Assembly: GCA_903823025.1 (NCBI GenBank)
Contig: CAIJRK010000058.1
Coordinates: 62,001 to 126,000, forward strand
DNA from: an uncultured beta proteobacterium
GTDB lineage: Bacteria > Pseudomonadota > Gammaproteobacteria > Burkholderiales > Burkholderiaceae_C
Direction: 5' to 3'
DNA: 64,000 bases
The position numbers were made by a program, and so were the translations under genes. This document shows positions 47,326 through 57,463 of the stretch, in pieces; position 1 is the first letter of the stretch, and the number at the start of each line of letters is the position of its first letter. The notes below the pieces were generated by a model. That model was not told where the DNA came from. It did not search any database and saw only the letters and a list, made by a program, of their open reading frames with translations.

Positions 47326-50300
47326 TTAAGGACGCCCCTTTTGGCTCATCCAGTGCTCCATGCTAACGAAGAACGTCGGCGTGATGTAGAGCGTGAGCAG
47401 TTGCGAGAACACCAGTCCGCCAACGACAGCAATCCCCAGCGGTTGACGCGATTCGGCGCCCGCCCCAATGCCCAGCGCAATCGGCAAGGTGCCCAGAATG
47501 GCGGCCATTGTTGTCATCATGATTGGGCGAAAACGCGTCACGCTGGCTTCTAGCATTGCTTCGTGCGGCGTGATGCCGGATTTGCCGTTGCGCATCAGTT
47601 CCAGCGCAAAGTCAACCATCATGATGCCGTTTTTCTTCACCAGCCCGACCAGCAAAATCAGCCCCACAAAGCTGAACAGGTTCAGCTCCTGGCGGAACAA
47701 CCACAGCATCAGCAGCGCCCCAAAGCCGGCCAGCGGCAAGGAAGTGAGGATGGTAATGGGGTGAATAAAGTGCTCGTACAACACCGCCAGAATCATATAA
47801 ATCAACACCACCGTGACCAGCAGCAGCACCGGCAAATCGCGCATCGAGTCTTCAAACGCCTGCGCTGACCCGGCAAAACGGCCCGCGACTTGGCCTGTCA
47901 GGTGCTGCGCGGCGCTGGCATTAACCGCCTGCGTGGCCTCGCCAAGCGCTACGCCGGGGGCCAGATTGAATGACAGCGTCACCGACGGCAAACTGCCGTA
48001 GTGGTTGATTTCCACCGGCCCGACGTCGTTGCGGATGCGGGCCACCGCGCTCAACGGCACCATCTCGCCATTGCTGGCCGTCAAGAAAATAGACCCCAAC
48101 GCGTTGATGTCGGTTTGGTAGCGTCGATCCACTTCCATGATCACCGGGTACTGGTCGGTCGCCGCGAAGATGCTGGCCACTTCGCGTCCGCCATACGCGC
48201 TTTGCAAAGTGCGCAACACCTGGTCCGGCGAGACCCCGAGTGCGGCGGCCTGGTCACGGCGCAAGTCCACGCGAATTTCGGGGTTGCTCAGTTGCAGGTC
48301 GGTGTTCACGTCCTGCAATTCAGGCAGCGCGGACAGGCGCTGCAAGAAGGACTCGGAGTCGGCGTAAAGCGACTCGCTGGAGGTGGACTGCAGCACATAT
48401 TGCACCGCCGTTCTCGATTGTTGCCCGATCTCAATGGCGGGCGGATTGCGCAACAGCAGTTCCATGCCCGGTACTTCTTTGGCTTTCTCTCGAAGTTGCT
48501 GAATCACCTCATCGGCTGAATCAGGACGTTCACCCAGCGGCTTCAGACCAATTAACAACCGCCCGGTGTTGCCGAGTGTGCCGTCGTTGCCAAGCCTTGA
48601 CATCACGGCGGCCACATTAGGGTTATCTCGAATGATCTTGGCAATGGCGTTTTGCTGTTCCAGGAAGGTGGCGTAGGGCGTGCCTTCGGCGACCCGCGTG
48701 TTGCCGTCGATCTTGCCGGAATCGACCCTTGGGATGAAGCCTTTGTCCACCAGCTTATAGGCCATGCCGGTGCCCAAGAGCACCGCAATGGACAGCGCCA
48801 ACATCGCCCCCCGATGCACCATGCACCAGCCCAAGCTGGTTCGGTAGCCGTTCAGGGTGCGTGCAAAACCCGCTTCAAACCAGCGAAACACAAAGAACTC
48901 GCTTTGCTTGGTATTGAGATAACGCGACGCCAGCATCGGCGTCAGGCTCAAAGACACGAAGCCCGACAGCAGCACCGCCACGGCCATCGTCACGCCAAAC
49001 TCGGAAAACAAGCGACCGACGATGCCACCCATGAAAATAATCGGCAAAAAAACCGCTGCCAGCGACAGCGTAATAGACACAATTGTGAAGCCAATCTCTT
49101 TGGCGCCCAACATGGCGGCCTCGCCGCGAGACAGGCCTTTTTCAAGATAACGCACGATGTTCTCAAGCACCACAATCGCGTCATCCACCACCAAACCGAC
49201 CGCCAGCGTGAGTGCCAGCAGCGACACATTGTTCAAGCTGTAGCCCAGCAAATCCATCACGCCAAAGGTGCCGATCAGCGAGGTCGGCAGCACCAGCGCC
49301 ACGATCAGCGTGGCCGAGAGGTTGCGCAAGAACAGCATGATGACCAGCACCACCAGCACCAGCGAGATCACCAGCGTCAGTTCAACTTCATGGATGCTGG
49401 CGTTGATGTAGTCGCCCCGGTCGTACAGCACCTGCAGCTCCACATCAGCGGGCAACTGGGCACGAATCTCTTTGACCGCCAAACGCGCTGCACGGGTCAC
49501 ATCGACCGTGTTGGCGCCGGGCTGGCGGTTCAGGTTGATGGCAATGGCGCGCTGCTCGTTGACAAAAGCCGAGGAGCGGATGTTCTCCACGCTGTCAACC
49601 GCCCGGCCCACATCGTTGAAGCGCACTGGCTGGCCGCCTTGGTAGGCCAACACCAGATTGCCGAACGCAGCGGCGTCGTGCAACTGGCCGTCGGACTTGA
49701 GGGTGTAATCACGGGCCGTGCCGTTGAGTGTGCCAATGGGGGCGTTGCTGTGACCGGCTTGAATCGCCGACAAGACCTGATCAAAGCCGAGTTTGCGCGC
49801 CGCCAGCGCCAGCGGGTCCACGTACATACGCACGGCGTAACGCTGCGAACCCCAGATGTCGATTTGTCCCACGCCCGGCACCGTTTGCAGACGCAAAGCC
49901 ACTCGATCATTGGCAATCTGGTTGAGCAGCGGCATGGCAATGGTCTTGGAGCTGATGGCCAGATGCATCACCGGCGCATCACTTGGATTGATCTTGCGCA
50001 ACTGCGGCGCGTCAATGCCGTCGGGTAGTCGCCGCACGGCCTCGGAGAGGGCAGACTGCACATCCTGCGCGGCGGCATCGACGTCACGATCCAACTTGAA
50101 TTGCAGCACCACGCGAGTTCGGCCGGTCGAGCTGGTCGAGACCATCGAGTCAATGCCTTCGATGCCACTAAACGCGCGCTCCAGCGGTGTTGCCACCGAG
50201 TTGGCCATCGTCTCGGGGCTGGCCCCAGACAGATTCACGGAGACGCGGATGGTCGGGAAATCGACATTAGGAAGTTCATTGACGGGTAGCCGAAAGAACG

Positions 50301-50382
50301 AAAAGGCACCAAAGATCACCAGCGCCAGCATCAGAATGGTGGTGAATACCGGACGCCGGATAAAGATGGCGCTGAAGTTCAT
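47326..50382 (-). CDS. RND efflux pump, HAE1 family inner-membrane permease
   Basis: A 1018-residue proton-driven pump. Start MNFSAIFIRRPVFTTILMLA; the porter and funnel domains flank a central membrane block with GLVVDDAIVVLENI (proton-relay Asp-Asp motif in helix 4), and the second block has NGIMMVDFALE and RPIMMTTMAA. The start overlaps the adaptor stop by four bases (ATGA). Closest in appearance to MdtB/C-type pumps; substrate is not readable. Confidence 0.93.
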   Translation of the reverse strand: MNFSAIFIRRPVFTTILMLALVIFGAFSFFRLPVNELPNVDFPTIRVSVNLSGASPETMANSVATPLERAFSGIEGIDSMVSTSSTGRTRVVLQFKLDRDVDAAAQDVQSALSEAVRRLPDGIDAPQLRKINPSDAPVMHLAISSKTIAMPLLNQIANDRVALRLQTVPGVGQIDIWGSQRYAVRMYVDPLALAARKLGFDQVLSAIQAGHSNAPIGTLNGTARDYTLKSDGQLHDAAAFGNLVLAYQGGQPVRFNDVGRAVDSVENIRSSAFVNEQRAIAINLNRQPGANTVDVTRAARLAVKEIRAQLPADVELQVLYDRGDYINASIHEVELTLVISLVLVVLVIMLFLRNLSATLIVALVLPTSLIGTFGVMDLLGYSLNNVSLLALTLAVGLVVDDAIVVLENIVRYLEKGLSRGEAAMLGAKEIGFTIVSITLSLAAVFLPIIFMGGIVGRLFSEFGVTMAVAVLLSGFVSLSLTPMLASRYLNTKQSEFFVFRWFEAGFARTLNGYRTSLGWCMVHRGAMLALSIAVLLGTGMAYKLVDKGFIPRVDSGKIDGNTRVAEGTPYATFLEQQNAIAKIIRDNPNVAAVMSRLGNDGTLGNTGRLLIGLKPLGERPDSADEVIQQLREKAKEVPGMELLLRNPPAIEIGQQSRTAVQYVLQSTSSESLYADSESFLQRLSALPELQDVNTDLQLSNPEIRVDLRRDQAAALGVSPDQVLRTLQSAYGGREVASIFAATDQYPVIMEVDRRYQTDINALGSIFLTASNGEMVPLSAVARIRNDVGPVEINHYGSLPSVTLSFNLAPGVALGEATQAVNASAAQHLTGQVAGRFAGSAQAFEDSMRDLPVLLLVTVVLIYMILAVLYEHFIHPITILTSLPLAGFGALLMLWLFRQELNLFSFVGLILLVGLVKKNGIMMVDFALELMRNGKSGITPHEAMLEASVTRFRPIMMTTMAAILGTLPIALGIGAGAESRQPLGIAVVGGLVFSQLLTLYITPTFFVSMEHWMSQKGRP

Positions 50383-51608
50383 TGACCTGCTCCGCTGGAG
50401 GAGGATGCCGCGCTGGCTGCTTGCGCGGCCGGAGCGGCAGGCGTGACAACCACCACCGCACTGCCATCACGCAGATTGGACGGCACCGAGGCCAGCACCG
50501 TATCGCCCACTTTCAGGCCCGCCGTCACCACCGCAAAACCATCCAGCACGCGGTTCACCGTTAACTGTTGCAAATTGGCCGTGCCTGCCGTCAGCACATA
50601 AACATAGGGGCCATTTTGGCCTTGCTGAACCGCGCGTTCAGGCACCGTGATTGCCGCCTCATCCGTTCTCAGCGTGATGACTACAGCGTAAAACTCGCCG
50701 GGCCAGAGCGCTTCATCGACATTGGAAAAACGGGCCTTCGCGGTGATCGTGCCGGACTGCGCGTTGAGCGCGTTGTCAATGAAAACCAATTCACCCGTAG
50801 CACGCTTTTTTTGGCTCAGACTGTCACGCGCCTCCACACTTAGACGGTGGTCCGGCGCTGCCGCCATGGCGTCGCGCAACTGCTGGGACTCGCTTTGTGG
50901 CAACGAAAAAACCAGCTCGACCGGACGCAGTGCGTTGATGACGACCAGCGGCGTGGTGCTGTTGGCGGCCACCAGATTGCCCGGTTTCACCAGCACGGCA
51001 CCAGCGCGCCCGGAGATCGGCGCGGTGATGGTGGCGTAGGCCAGCGCAATGCGGGCCTGGTCAATCAGCGTGCGGGTCGCGTTGGCGGTGGCTTGGGTTG
51101 ACGCTTGCGTGCTGACGGCCAACTCATACTCGCGCGCCGTCACATATTCTTTGTCCGCCAGCGGTTTGAGGCGGGCCTGGGCGGCGGCGGCGTCATCGGC
51201 CAGCGCTTTGTCGCGGGTCCACTGTGCCTGCGCTTGGGCGAGCGTGGCTGCCAGCGGTTGCGCATCAAGCATAAACAATTTTTGTCCCGCCACCACCTGA
51301 TCGCCATCCTTGATCAAGACTTCACGCAAGACGCCACCGGCTTGGGAGCGCACCTCAACCGAGGCCTGCGCGACTACTTTTCCTACGCTTTGCAGTACCA
51401 CGGGCATGGCCCGCGTTTGCGCCTGCGTAACTGGCACTTCAATCCGCTGGATGCGCGCGGGAGCCTTGGCAGGTCGCGTCAAGAACCACCCGCTAGCCCC
51501 GACGATGAGAAGAACGAGCAGGGCTAATCCGACCCCGATCCCCCGATTTCTGGAAGGAGGGACAGCGGGCGTGCCGGGTGAACTAGATTTTGAAAGAGGG
51601 AGAGTCAT
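50379..51608 (-). CDS. RND efflux periplasmic adaptor protein
   Basis: Membrane-fusion protein of 409 residues. One N-terminal helix (GVGLALLVLLIVGASGWFLT), lipoyl/biotin-like halves (GGVLREVLIKDGDQVVAGQKL ; APISGRAGAVLVKPGNLV), a helical hairpin (LAQAQAQWTRDKALADDAAA) and beta-barrel and membrane-proximal domains. It bridges pump and outer-membrane channel. The Ala/Ser-rich tail ends just before the pump gene. It starts 19 bases after the outer-membrane gene. Confidence 0.93.
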   Translation of the reverse strand: MTLPLSKSSSPGTPAVPPSRNRGIGVGLALLVLLIVGASGWFLTRPAKAPARIQRIEVPVTQAQTRAMPVVLQSVGKVVAQASVEVRSQAGGVLREVLIKDGDQVVAGQKLFMLDAQPLAATLAQAQAQWTRDKALADDAAAAQARLKPLADKEYVTAREYELAVSTQASTQATANATRTLIDQARIALAYATITAPISGRAGAVLVKPGNLVAANSTTPLVVINALRPVELVFSLPQSESQQLRDAMAAAPDHRLSVEARDSLSQKKRATGELVFIDNALNAQSGTITAKARFSNVDEALWPGEFYAVVITLRTDEAAITVPERAVQQGQNGPYVYVLTAGTANLQQLTVNRVLDGFAVVTAGLKVGDTVLASVPSNLRDGSAVVVVTPAAPAAQAASAASSSSGAGQ

Positions 51609-51627
51609 AGCGTGTGTTTGTTAAATC

Positions 51628-53076
51628 TCAAGGGGCGACGGTGCGGGCGCCGACGGCATAGCCCAATCGGGCCATCGCTAATTGGGCGTCATAGCGGGCT
51701 TGCACCACGCTCACGCGGGCCTGTGCGGCACCGCTTTGCGCCAGCAACAATTCAAGCAGACTGCCCACGCCTGCGCCGTAGCGTTCGCGGGCGGCACTTT
51801 CAGCTTCTGTGGCGCTGCGCAACAGGGCTTGCGCGCTGTCGATGACTGTCTCGGCGCTGTCGGCCAGATGAAAGCTTTGCCACACCTCCAGCGCGACACT
51901 TTGCTGTTGCTGGTCGCGCTGGGCGGTGAACTGCTGAACACGCGCCAGCGCCGCTTGCGTCTGCGCGCGCACCAGGCCGCCATCAAACACCGGAATGGAC
52001 AGAGTGAACGCCAGTTGTTGTGTGTTGCGCGAGTCCACATCGCTGTGCCACTGACGGTCAGCCTTGGCCGACAAGGTCAACACAGGGCGACCCTGCGCCT
52101 GAGCGGCTGCCAGTTGCGCCTGGCCTTGCAACACCTGCGCATTGAGTGCGACCAGATCAGCACGCGAGGTGCGGGCAGTGACCAGTAATTCATCTATTCG
52201 CGGTAGCGTTTGGTAGGAGGTGGCAGACGGTTGGCTCATCACGTCATCGGTCACCTTCAGTGCCGTGTTGACAGGCAAGCCGACCGCGTTGGCGAGACTG
52301 CCTTCGGCACTGCGCGCGGCGGCTTGCGCCCGCACAAATTGAAGCGTGGCATCGGCCCAGGCCGACTCGGCCAAGGCGGTATCGCCGACGGTGGCCAAGC
52401 CTGCACTGCGACGTGCCTGTGCCACCTCAAGGCTGGCCTTGGTGGCCTGCACACTAAGTTGCAAGGCCGCCTGCAATTGGCGTGCGCCCAACAAACCGTA
52501 ATAAGCCTGTTCGACCGTGTTGACGACGGTTTGCAAGGCCCGGTTGTAGCCGAGTTGACTGGCCACCGCTTGCCAGCGAGCCGCCTCAACGCCGGAGGTG
52601 CGAGCGCCAAAATCAAACAACACCCACGTTAGGCTAAGACTGGGCGAGACGCTGCGTGTGACATTTGAAGCGCCAACGGTGGTGGCCTCGCCGTGGTCAA
52701 ACGTCAGCGGCACGGGCAGCGTCACGTTGGGTTGCAACAAGGCGCTGGCCGCCGCGACGCCCGCCTGATTTGCCAAGGCGGCAGACCAGGCCAGGCGCGT
52801 AGCCGGGTTGTTGCGCAAGGCCAAGTCGCTTAATGCCGCCAGCGACCAAGCGCGGTCAGCGGGCAGCGATGAAGCGACCAGAGGCATGACCGGCTCGCCC
52901 CCGGGCACAGGCGGCACCGTCCACGGGCGCCCGATCAGAGGCACATCACTGGCCCATGCCGCACCCTGAACCATCAAAATGGCCGCCAAGGCAGAACCGG
53001 CCCATACGAACCGTTTTTTAACGGAGGGAGAAGTCAAATAACGAGACAGATGAAAGTAGTTGAAGGGGCGGGTCAT
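51628..53076 (-). CDS. TolC-family outer-membrane efflux protein
   Basis: 482 residues with a signal peptide (KRFVWAGSALAAILMVQGAA, cut after AWA). Two repeats of the outer-membrane efflux protein domain: LALRNNPATRLAWSAALANQ, ALQLSVQATKASLEVAQARR, and AERYGAGVGSLLELLLAQ near the end. First gene of the run OMP-adaptor-pump, the reverse of the commoner adaptor-pump-OMP order. No regulator is adjacent. I chose ATG 53076 for the signal peptide; an upstream ATG is possible. Confidence 0.9.
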   Translation of the reverse strand: MTRPFNYFHLSRYLTSPSVKKRFVWAGSALAAILMVQGAAWASDVPLIGRPWTVPPVPGGEPVMPLVASSLPADRAWSLAALSDLALRNNPATRLAWSAALANQAGVAAASALLQPNVTLPVPLTFDHGEATTVGASNVTRSVSPSLSLTWVLFDFGARTSGVEAARWQAVASQLGYNRALQTVVNTVEQAYYGLLGARQLQAALQLSVQATKASLEVAQARRSAGLATVGDTALAESAWADATLQFVRAQAAARSAEGSLANAVGLPVNTALKVTDDVMSQPSATSYQTLPRIDELLVTARTSRADLVALNAQVLQGQAQLAAAQAQGRPVLTLSAKADRQWHSDVDSRNTQQLAFTLSIPVFDGGLVRAQTQAALARVQQFTAQRDQQQQSVALEVWQSFHLADSAETVIDSAQALLRSATEAESAARERYGAGVGSLLELLLAQSGAAQARVSVVQARYDAQLAMARLGYAVGARTVAP

Positions 53077-53215
53077 TGCGTTTTTTCTGGCGACATCTGT
53101 GCCAGGAACAACACAAATCAACTGGAATTATGTCTGTGCATTGTTAATTTTTGGTGAAGTTGCACAGAGTCCCTACTCAAGGTGCAACCCCCAAGGGCTG
53201 AAAAATCCGGGCGGG

Positions 53216-54454
53216 TTACAGCGCATCCCGCATCACCAGCAAAGGCCAGCGCCCGTTTTGCCATAGGTGGCGGGTGCTTTCGTCTTGCGGCAACAACAAG
53301 GTGGCCAGCAGTGGCGCCAGCACGGTGGTGTCGGGATCGACTAACAACACATAACGGGCCTCCTCGCTGGCTAACTCTTCTTGCAGCAGGCCGATCCAGT
53401 CCAGCTCGCACAGGGTATCGAGCACCGGCTCCAGTTGCAGGGTGTCCATCCGCAATTGCTGGGCCAGTTGCCCAATCGTCAAGCCCTTGCGCCCTGTTGC
53501 GCGCACATGGTCGAGCTGTTGCAAGGTCTCCAGCGCCAGCTGAAACGATAAACCGTTGCTGTGGGGACGGCGCGTCATGCCCATTAACAAACTGGGTAAA
53601 TAGGCCGTGATGACAGCCCCCAGCAGCACAATCATCCACGCCACATAAATCCAGATCAGTAAAATCGGCACGGTGGCAAAGGCGCCGTAAATCAAGGAGT
53701 AGGTGGGCACGCTGCTCAGGTACAGCGCCAATATTTTTTTGGCTAGTTCAAAGCCCGCCGCCACGAACAGGCCACCGAGCCAGGCATGTGCCCATTTCAC
53801 CCGGATATTGGGCACGTAGTGGTACATCGCCGCCATGCCACCGGCGACCAGAAAATATTGAACCGCATCCAGCAACACTTGCACGCCGCCCGGAATCACG
53901 CCGACGACGCCTTTAGAGGCTGACACGACATAAGACGTGATGCTCAGGCTGACCCCCAGCAGCAGCGGCCCCAAAGTAATGGCGGCCCAATACACCAACA
54001 CCCGTTGCCCGAAGGGTCGGGCCTGGCGTACCCGCCAAATGCCGTTGAGCGTGTGGTCGATGGTCAAAATCAGGGTCAGCGCGGTGACCAGCAAAAAAGC
54101 CACCCCGACCACGCCCATTTTGCTGGCCTGACCGGCAAACTGGTTCAGGTAGTCCAGCACCTGACTGGCAATGTTGTTGGGAATCAAGCTTTCAATCAGC
54201 CAGTTTTGCAACACATCCTGAAACTTGGAAAACATCGGAAAAGCGGTAAAAACAGCCAAAGCTACCGTAAAAGATGGCACTAGCGCCATGATGGTGGTGA
54301 AGGTCAGGCTACTGGCGGTGAGGCCCAGCCGGTCTTCCCGAAAACGCTCTTGCAACGTGAGCGCGCTGCTCCGCCAGGGAAAGGTTGAAAGTCTCTTTAA
54401 CAAGGCGGCAAGACGCGGGGTCAAACGCTGAGGTAGGTGAGTAAAAAAACGCAT
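53216..54454 (-). CDS. YihY/virulence factor BrkB family membrane protein
   Basis: 412 residues with six hydrophobic segments and the family hallmarks RLGLTASSLTFTTIMALVPSF, IWRVRQARPFGQRVLVYWA, YHYVPNIRVKWAHAWLGG and YGAFATVPILLIWIYVAW. Formerly called RNase BN, which is now known to be a different gene. A C-terminal cytoplasmic winged-helix-like part (RKGLTIGQLAQQLRMDTLQL) extends to residue 410. Its start is 21 bases from the divergent DUF2069 gene start. Confidence 0.87.
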   Translation of the reverse strand: MRFFTHLPQRLTPRLAALLKRLSTFPWRSSALTLQERFREDRLGLTASSLTFTTIMALVPSFTVALAVFTAFPMFSKFQDVLQNWLIESLIPNNIASQVLDYLNQFAGQASKMGVVGVAFLLVTALTLILTIDHTLNGIWRVRQARPFGQRVLVYWAAITLGPLLLGVSLSITSYVVSASKGVVGVIPGGVQVLLDAVQYFLVAGGMAAMYHYVPNIRVKWAHAWLGGLFVAAGFELAKKILALYLSSVPTYSLIYGAFATVPILLIWIYVAWMIVLLGAVITAYLPSLLMGMTRRPHSNGLSFQLALETLQQLDHVRATGRKGLTIGQLAQQLRMDTLQLEPVLDTLCELDWIGLLQEELASEEARYVLLVDPDTTVLAPLLATLLLPQDESTRHLWQNGRWPLLVMRDAL

Positions 54455-54475
54455 GGCCGCTATGATGCCACTCCA

Positions 54476-54859
54476 ATGAATACAGAACAAAAAACCATCC
54501 CGCCCCTGGTCACCACCACCCGCATTCTGGCGGTTGGTAGTTTGCTGGGGCTTATCGTGCTGGGGCTTGCCTGGGAGCTGTTTTTAGCACCGCTTCGTCC
54601 GGGCGGCTCGTGGCTGGCGCTCAAGGTGTTGCCGTTGTGCATTCCGCTGGCCGGTCTCTTGAAAAACCGCATGTACACCTACCGCTGGGTCAGCCTGCTG
54701 GTGTGGATTTATTTCACCGAGGGAGCGGTGCGCGCCTACAGCGACAAAGCGCCAGGTAATTATTTAGCCATGATTGAAGTGGCGCTGTGCCTGATCCTGT
54801 TTGTGGCCTGTGCGTTGCATGTTCGCCTGCGCTTTCAAAGCGTCAAAAAAGAGATTTAA
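54476..54859 (+). CDS. DUF2069 membrane protein
   Basis: 127 residues with four hydrophobic segments: TRILAVGSLLGLIVLGLAW, LKVLPLCIPLAGLLKNRMYTYRW, SLLVWIYFTEGAV and LCLILFVACALHV. Function unknown. It is divergent from the yihY gene, only 21 bases between start codons, so their promoters must overlap. The FAD dehydrogenase follows after 3 bases. Confidence 0.8.
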   Translation: MNTEQKTIPPLVTTTRILAVGSLLGLIVLGLAWELFLAPLRPGGSWLALKVLPLCIPLAGLLKNRMYTYRWVSLLVWIYFTEGAVRAYSDKAPGNYLAMIEVALCLILFVACALHVRLRFQSVKKEI

Positions 54860-54862
54860 TCC

Positions 54863-56296
54863 ATGCAAACCTTGCTTGATGCTTTGCGCCACATCGTTGG
54901 CGCCGCCCACGTTTATACCGACGGCGACCTGACGGCTTGGGAGCAAGACTGGCGCAAGCGCTCGCACGGCAAAGCGCTGGCCGTGGTGCGACCCGCCTGC
55001 ACTGACGAGGTCGCCCAAGTCGTCAAAACCTGCGCCGCTTTTTGTCAAGAACATCCCACCAGCGGCATCAGCCTCGTGCCCCAAGGCGGCAACACCAGCC
55101 TGGCCGTCGGCGCCACGCCCGACGACACGGGCCGCCAGATTGTGTTGAGCCTGCAACGCATGAACACGATTCGCAGTCTCGATGCCGACAACCTGACGAT
55201 GACGGCGGAGGCGGGTTGCGTTCTGCAAAATCTTCAGGACTACGCCGAAGCCGCCCAATTGTTATTCCCGCTCAGTCTGGCCGCCGAAGGCACTTGCACC
55301 CTTGGCGGCAATCTGGGCACCAACGCGGGCGGCACGCAAGTGGTGCGTTACGGCAACACACGCGACTTGTGTTTGGGGCTGGAAGTGGTTACCGCACAGG
55401 GCGAGGTCTGGCATGGTTTGAGCGGCCTGCGCAAAGACAACACGGGCTACGATCTGCGCGATTTGTTCATCGGGTCGGAAGGCACGCTGGGCATCATCAC
55501 GGCGGCGACGATGAAGCTCTATCCCCTGCCCGCTGCGCAACTCACGGCGTGGGCCGCCGTGCCTTCGCTGGCCCACGCAGTTCAATTGTTGGGACTGACG
55601 CACCGCCATTTGGGCGCGGGCCTGACCGGCTTTGAAGTGATGGAGCAATTTGCATTAAGTTTGGTGGTGCAACACTTTCCCATGCTGGGCACACCTTTAC
55701 CGCTTGATTCAGCCTTTTTCGTCCTGTTGGAAAACTCGGATCATGAGTCAGAAACCCACGCCAGAACCCAGTTTGAACAGCTGCTTGAAACAGCGTTGAA
55801 TGAAGGCTGCATCACTGATGCCGTGGTGGCAGAAAACCTGTCACAAGCCAGGCAGATGTGGCACCTCCGCGAAAGCATTCCGCTGGCGCAGGCGCGAGAA
55901 GGGTTGAACATCAAGCACGACATTTCAATCCCGGTGTCGCGTATTCCTGAGTTTGTCGGGGTGACCGATGCGCTGCTGCAACAAGCAATTGCGGGTGTTC
56001 GGCTGGTCAATTTTGGCCATCTGGGGGATGGCAATCTGCACTACAACGTGCAGGCGCCGGCGGGCATGGATGCCGCTGTTTTTTTGCGTGCACATGAAAA
56101 GCAAGTGAACACGCTGGTGTTTGACTCGGTGGCCGCTTTTGGCGGGTCGATCTCCGCCGAACATGGCGTGGGCAGTCTGAAAGTGGGCGCGCTGGAGACA
56201 TACAAATCGCCCGTCGCGCTGGCCCTGATGCGCGCCATCAAGGCCGCGCTGGACCCGCTCAACCTGATGAATCCGGGACGCGTGATTCGGGTTTGA
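54863..56296 (+). CDS. FAD-linked 2-hydroxyacid dehydrogenase (COG0277)
   Basis: 477 residues. The FAD-binding PCMH domain shows LVPQGGNTSLAVGATPDD, GGNLGTNAGGTQVVRYGN and LFIGSEGTLGIITAATMKL; the C-terminal substrate domain shows NFGHLGDGNLHYNVQAP (metal/substrate His) and AEHGVGSLK. This is the D-2-hydroxyglutarate/D-lactate dehydrogenase-type fold; the exact substrate is not known. Follows the DUF2069 gene by 3 bases. Confidence 0.87.
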   Translation: MQTLLDALRHIVGAAHVYTDGDLTAWEQDWRKRSHGKALAVVRPACTDEVAQVVKTCAAFCQEHPTSGISLVPQGGNTSLAVGATPDDTGRQIVLSLQRMNTIRSLDADNLTMTAEAGCVLQNLQDYAEAAQLLFPLSLAAEGTCTLGGNLGTNAGGTQVVRYGNTRDLCLGLEVVTAQGEVWHGLSGLRKDNTGYDLRDLFIGSEGTLGIITAATMKLYPLPAAQLTAWAAVPSLAHAVQLLGLTHRHLGAGLTGFEVMEQFALSLVVQHFPMLGTPLPLDSAFFVLLENSDHESETHARTQFEQLLETALNEGCITDAVVAENLSQARQMWHLRESIPLAQAREGLNIKHDISIPVSRIPEFVGVTDALLQQAIAGVRLVNFGHLGDGNLHYNVQAPAGMDAAVFLRAHEKQVNTLVFDSVAAFGGSISAEHGVGSLKVGALETYKSPVALALMRAIKAALDPLNLMNPGRVIRV

Positions 56297-56318
56297 ATCG
56301 ATCATTTTTGGACAAAAT

Positions 56319-56358
56319 AAAAGCGGCCAACGCCTGATTAAAGGCGCTGGCCGCTTTT
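56319..56358. terminator. Bidirectional rho-independent terminator
   Basis: AAAAGCGGCCAACGCC (56319-56334) pairs with GGCGCTGGCCGCTTTT (56343-56358), one mismatch, 8-base loop. The A-run on one side and T-run on the other serve both strands, between the convergent FAD dehydrogenase and proX genes. Confidence 0.8.
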
Positions 56359-56389
56359 CTGATTGGTGCTTTAAGCTGGGTGCTTGCGC

Positions 56390-57406
56390 TTATTTTTTGG
56401 CAGCGGCCAAGGCTTGTGCCACCCAGCTGTCAAAGGTTTTTTGATGCGCTTTAATCCAGCCATTCGTGTGGCGTTCAATGTCAGCAGCGGTGTTTTCACC
56501 TTGGCTCATGCGCATGTTTTGCGCATTGATGTCGGCCACCGGCAAACGCATCAATTCAAACAATTTGGCAGCCGCCGGATTGGCCTCGACAAACACCTTG
56601 TTCGCCACAATTTGCTGTTTGTTGATGACAAAGCCGTAGTTTTTGCCGTTTGGCAACTCTGTATTCAGCTTGGCCTGTTCGCCGGGGAGTGACGAAAACG
56701 GCACTTCCAGCCACACCACGTCACGCCCTGGGCGCAACTCGGCGCTGACCCAGTAAGGAGTCCAAGTGTAGTAAAGAACCGGCTGGCCATTTTTAAAACG
56801 TGTCAGCGTGTCGGCAATCAGCGCGGCATAACTGCCTTGGTTGTGGGTGACCGTGTCGCGCAATTTGAACGCGGTGAGTTGGTGCTCAATCACGCCTTCG
56901 CAGCCCCAGCCGGGGTTACAGCCGGTCAAGTCGGCCTTGCCGTCGCCGTTGGTGTCAAAGAGCTTGGCAATTTTGGGGTCAGACAACTGGCTGAGGTTGG
57001 TGATTTTGTATTTATCGGCTGTTTTTTTGTCGATTAAATAACCTTGCGCGGCATTGTCTGAATAAACCCCGGTGCGCGAGAGCTTGGCATCGCCGCCCGC
57101 TGCTTTGTAGAAGTCGGCGTGCAGTGGGTTCCAGTGGGCGGCGGCAAACGTGGCGTCGCCATTGCCGATCACGACGTGGGCGGTGGCGTACTCTACTTCC
57201 TTAATCGGTTGCACGTCGTAGCCCAGCTTTTCCAAAGCTTTGGACACTAACAGGGTCTGAAAGGTTTCTTCGGCAATCGAGCTTTTGAGCGGCAAAACGT
57301 TGATGCCGGTGCCGGGCAAGGTGGCGGCTTGGGCGGCCAGACCGAGGGTTAGCAGGGTGCTTGCCAGCAGGGTGCGCGTCAGGCGTCGAGTGGTGCTGAT
57401 GGTCAT
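56390..57406 (-). CDS. proX: Glycine betaine/proline ABC transporter substrate-binding protein
   Basis: 338 residues, with a signal peptide ([19 protein letters not shown], cut after AQA). Mature parts: [46 protein letters not shown] and [16 protein letters not shown]; the Trp/Tyr residues suit a betaine cage. Periplasmic. Last in proV-W-X order on the minus strand. AAGGAG lies before ATG. The opposing FAD gene ends at the shared terminator. Confidence 0.93.
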   Translation of the reverse strand: MTISTTRRLTRTLLASTLLTLGLAAQAATLPGTGINVLPLKSSIAEETFQTLLVSKALEKLGYDVQPIKEVEYATAHVVIGNGDATFAAAHWNPLHADFYKAAGGDAKLSRTGVYSDNAAQGYLIDKKTADKYKITNLSQLSDPKIAKLFDTNGDGKADLTGCNPGWGCEGVIEHQLTAFKLRDTVTHNQGSYAALIADTLTRFKNGQPVLYYTWTPYWVSAELRPGRDVVWLEVPFSSLPGEQAKLNTELPNGKNYGFVINKQQIVANKVFVEANPAAAKLFELMRLPVADINAQNMRMSQGENTAADIERHTNGWIKAHQKTFDSWVAQALAAAKK

Positions 57407-57463
57407 TGAATGAACTCCTTGAAGTGAGGGTTGAAAAAATAAAGTTGAGAGGCAAGCCATGCG

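Noticed and set aside
48652..50028. Long open frame (458 codons) opposite the RND pump gene
   Set aside because: It runs antisense through a clearly real pump gene. Composition (Gln/His/Arg-rich) is typical of a shadow frame in GC-biased coding DNA, with no family motif.
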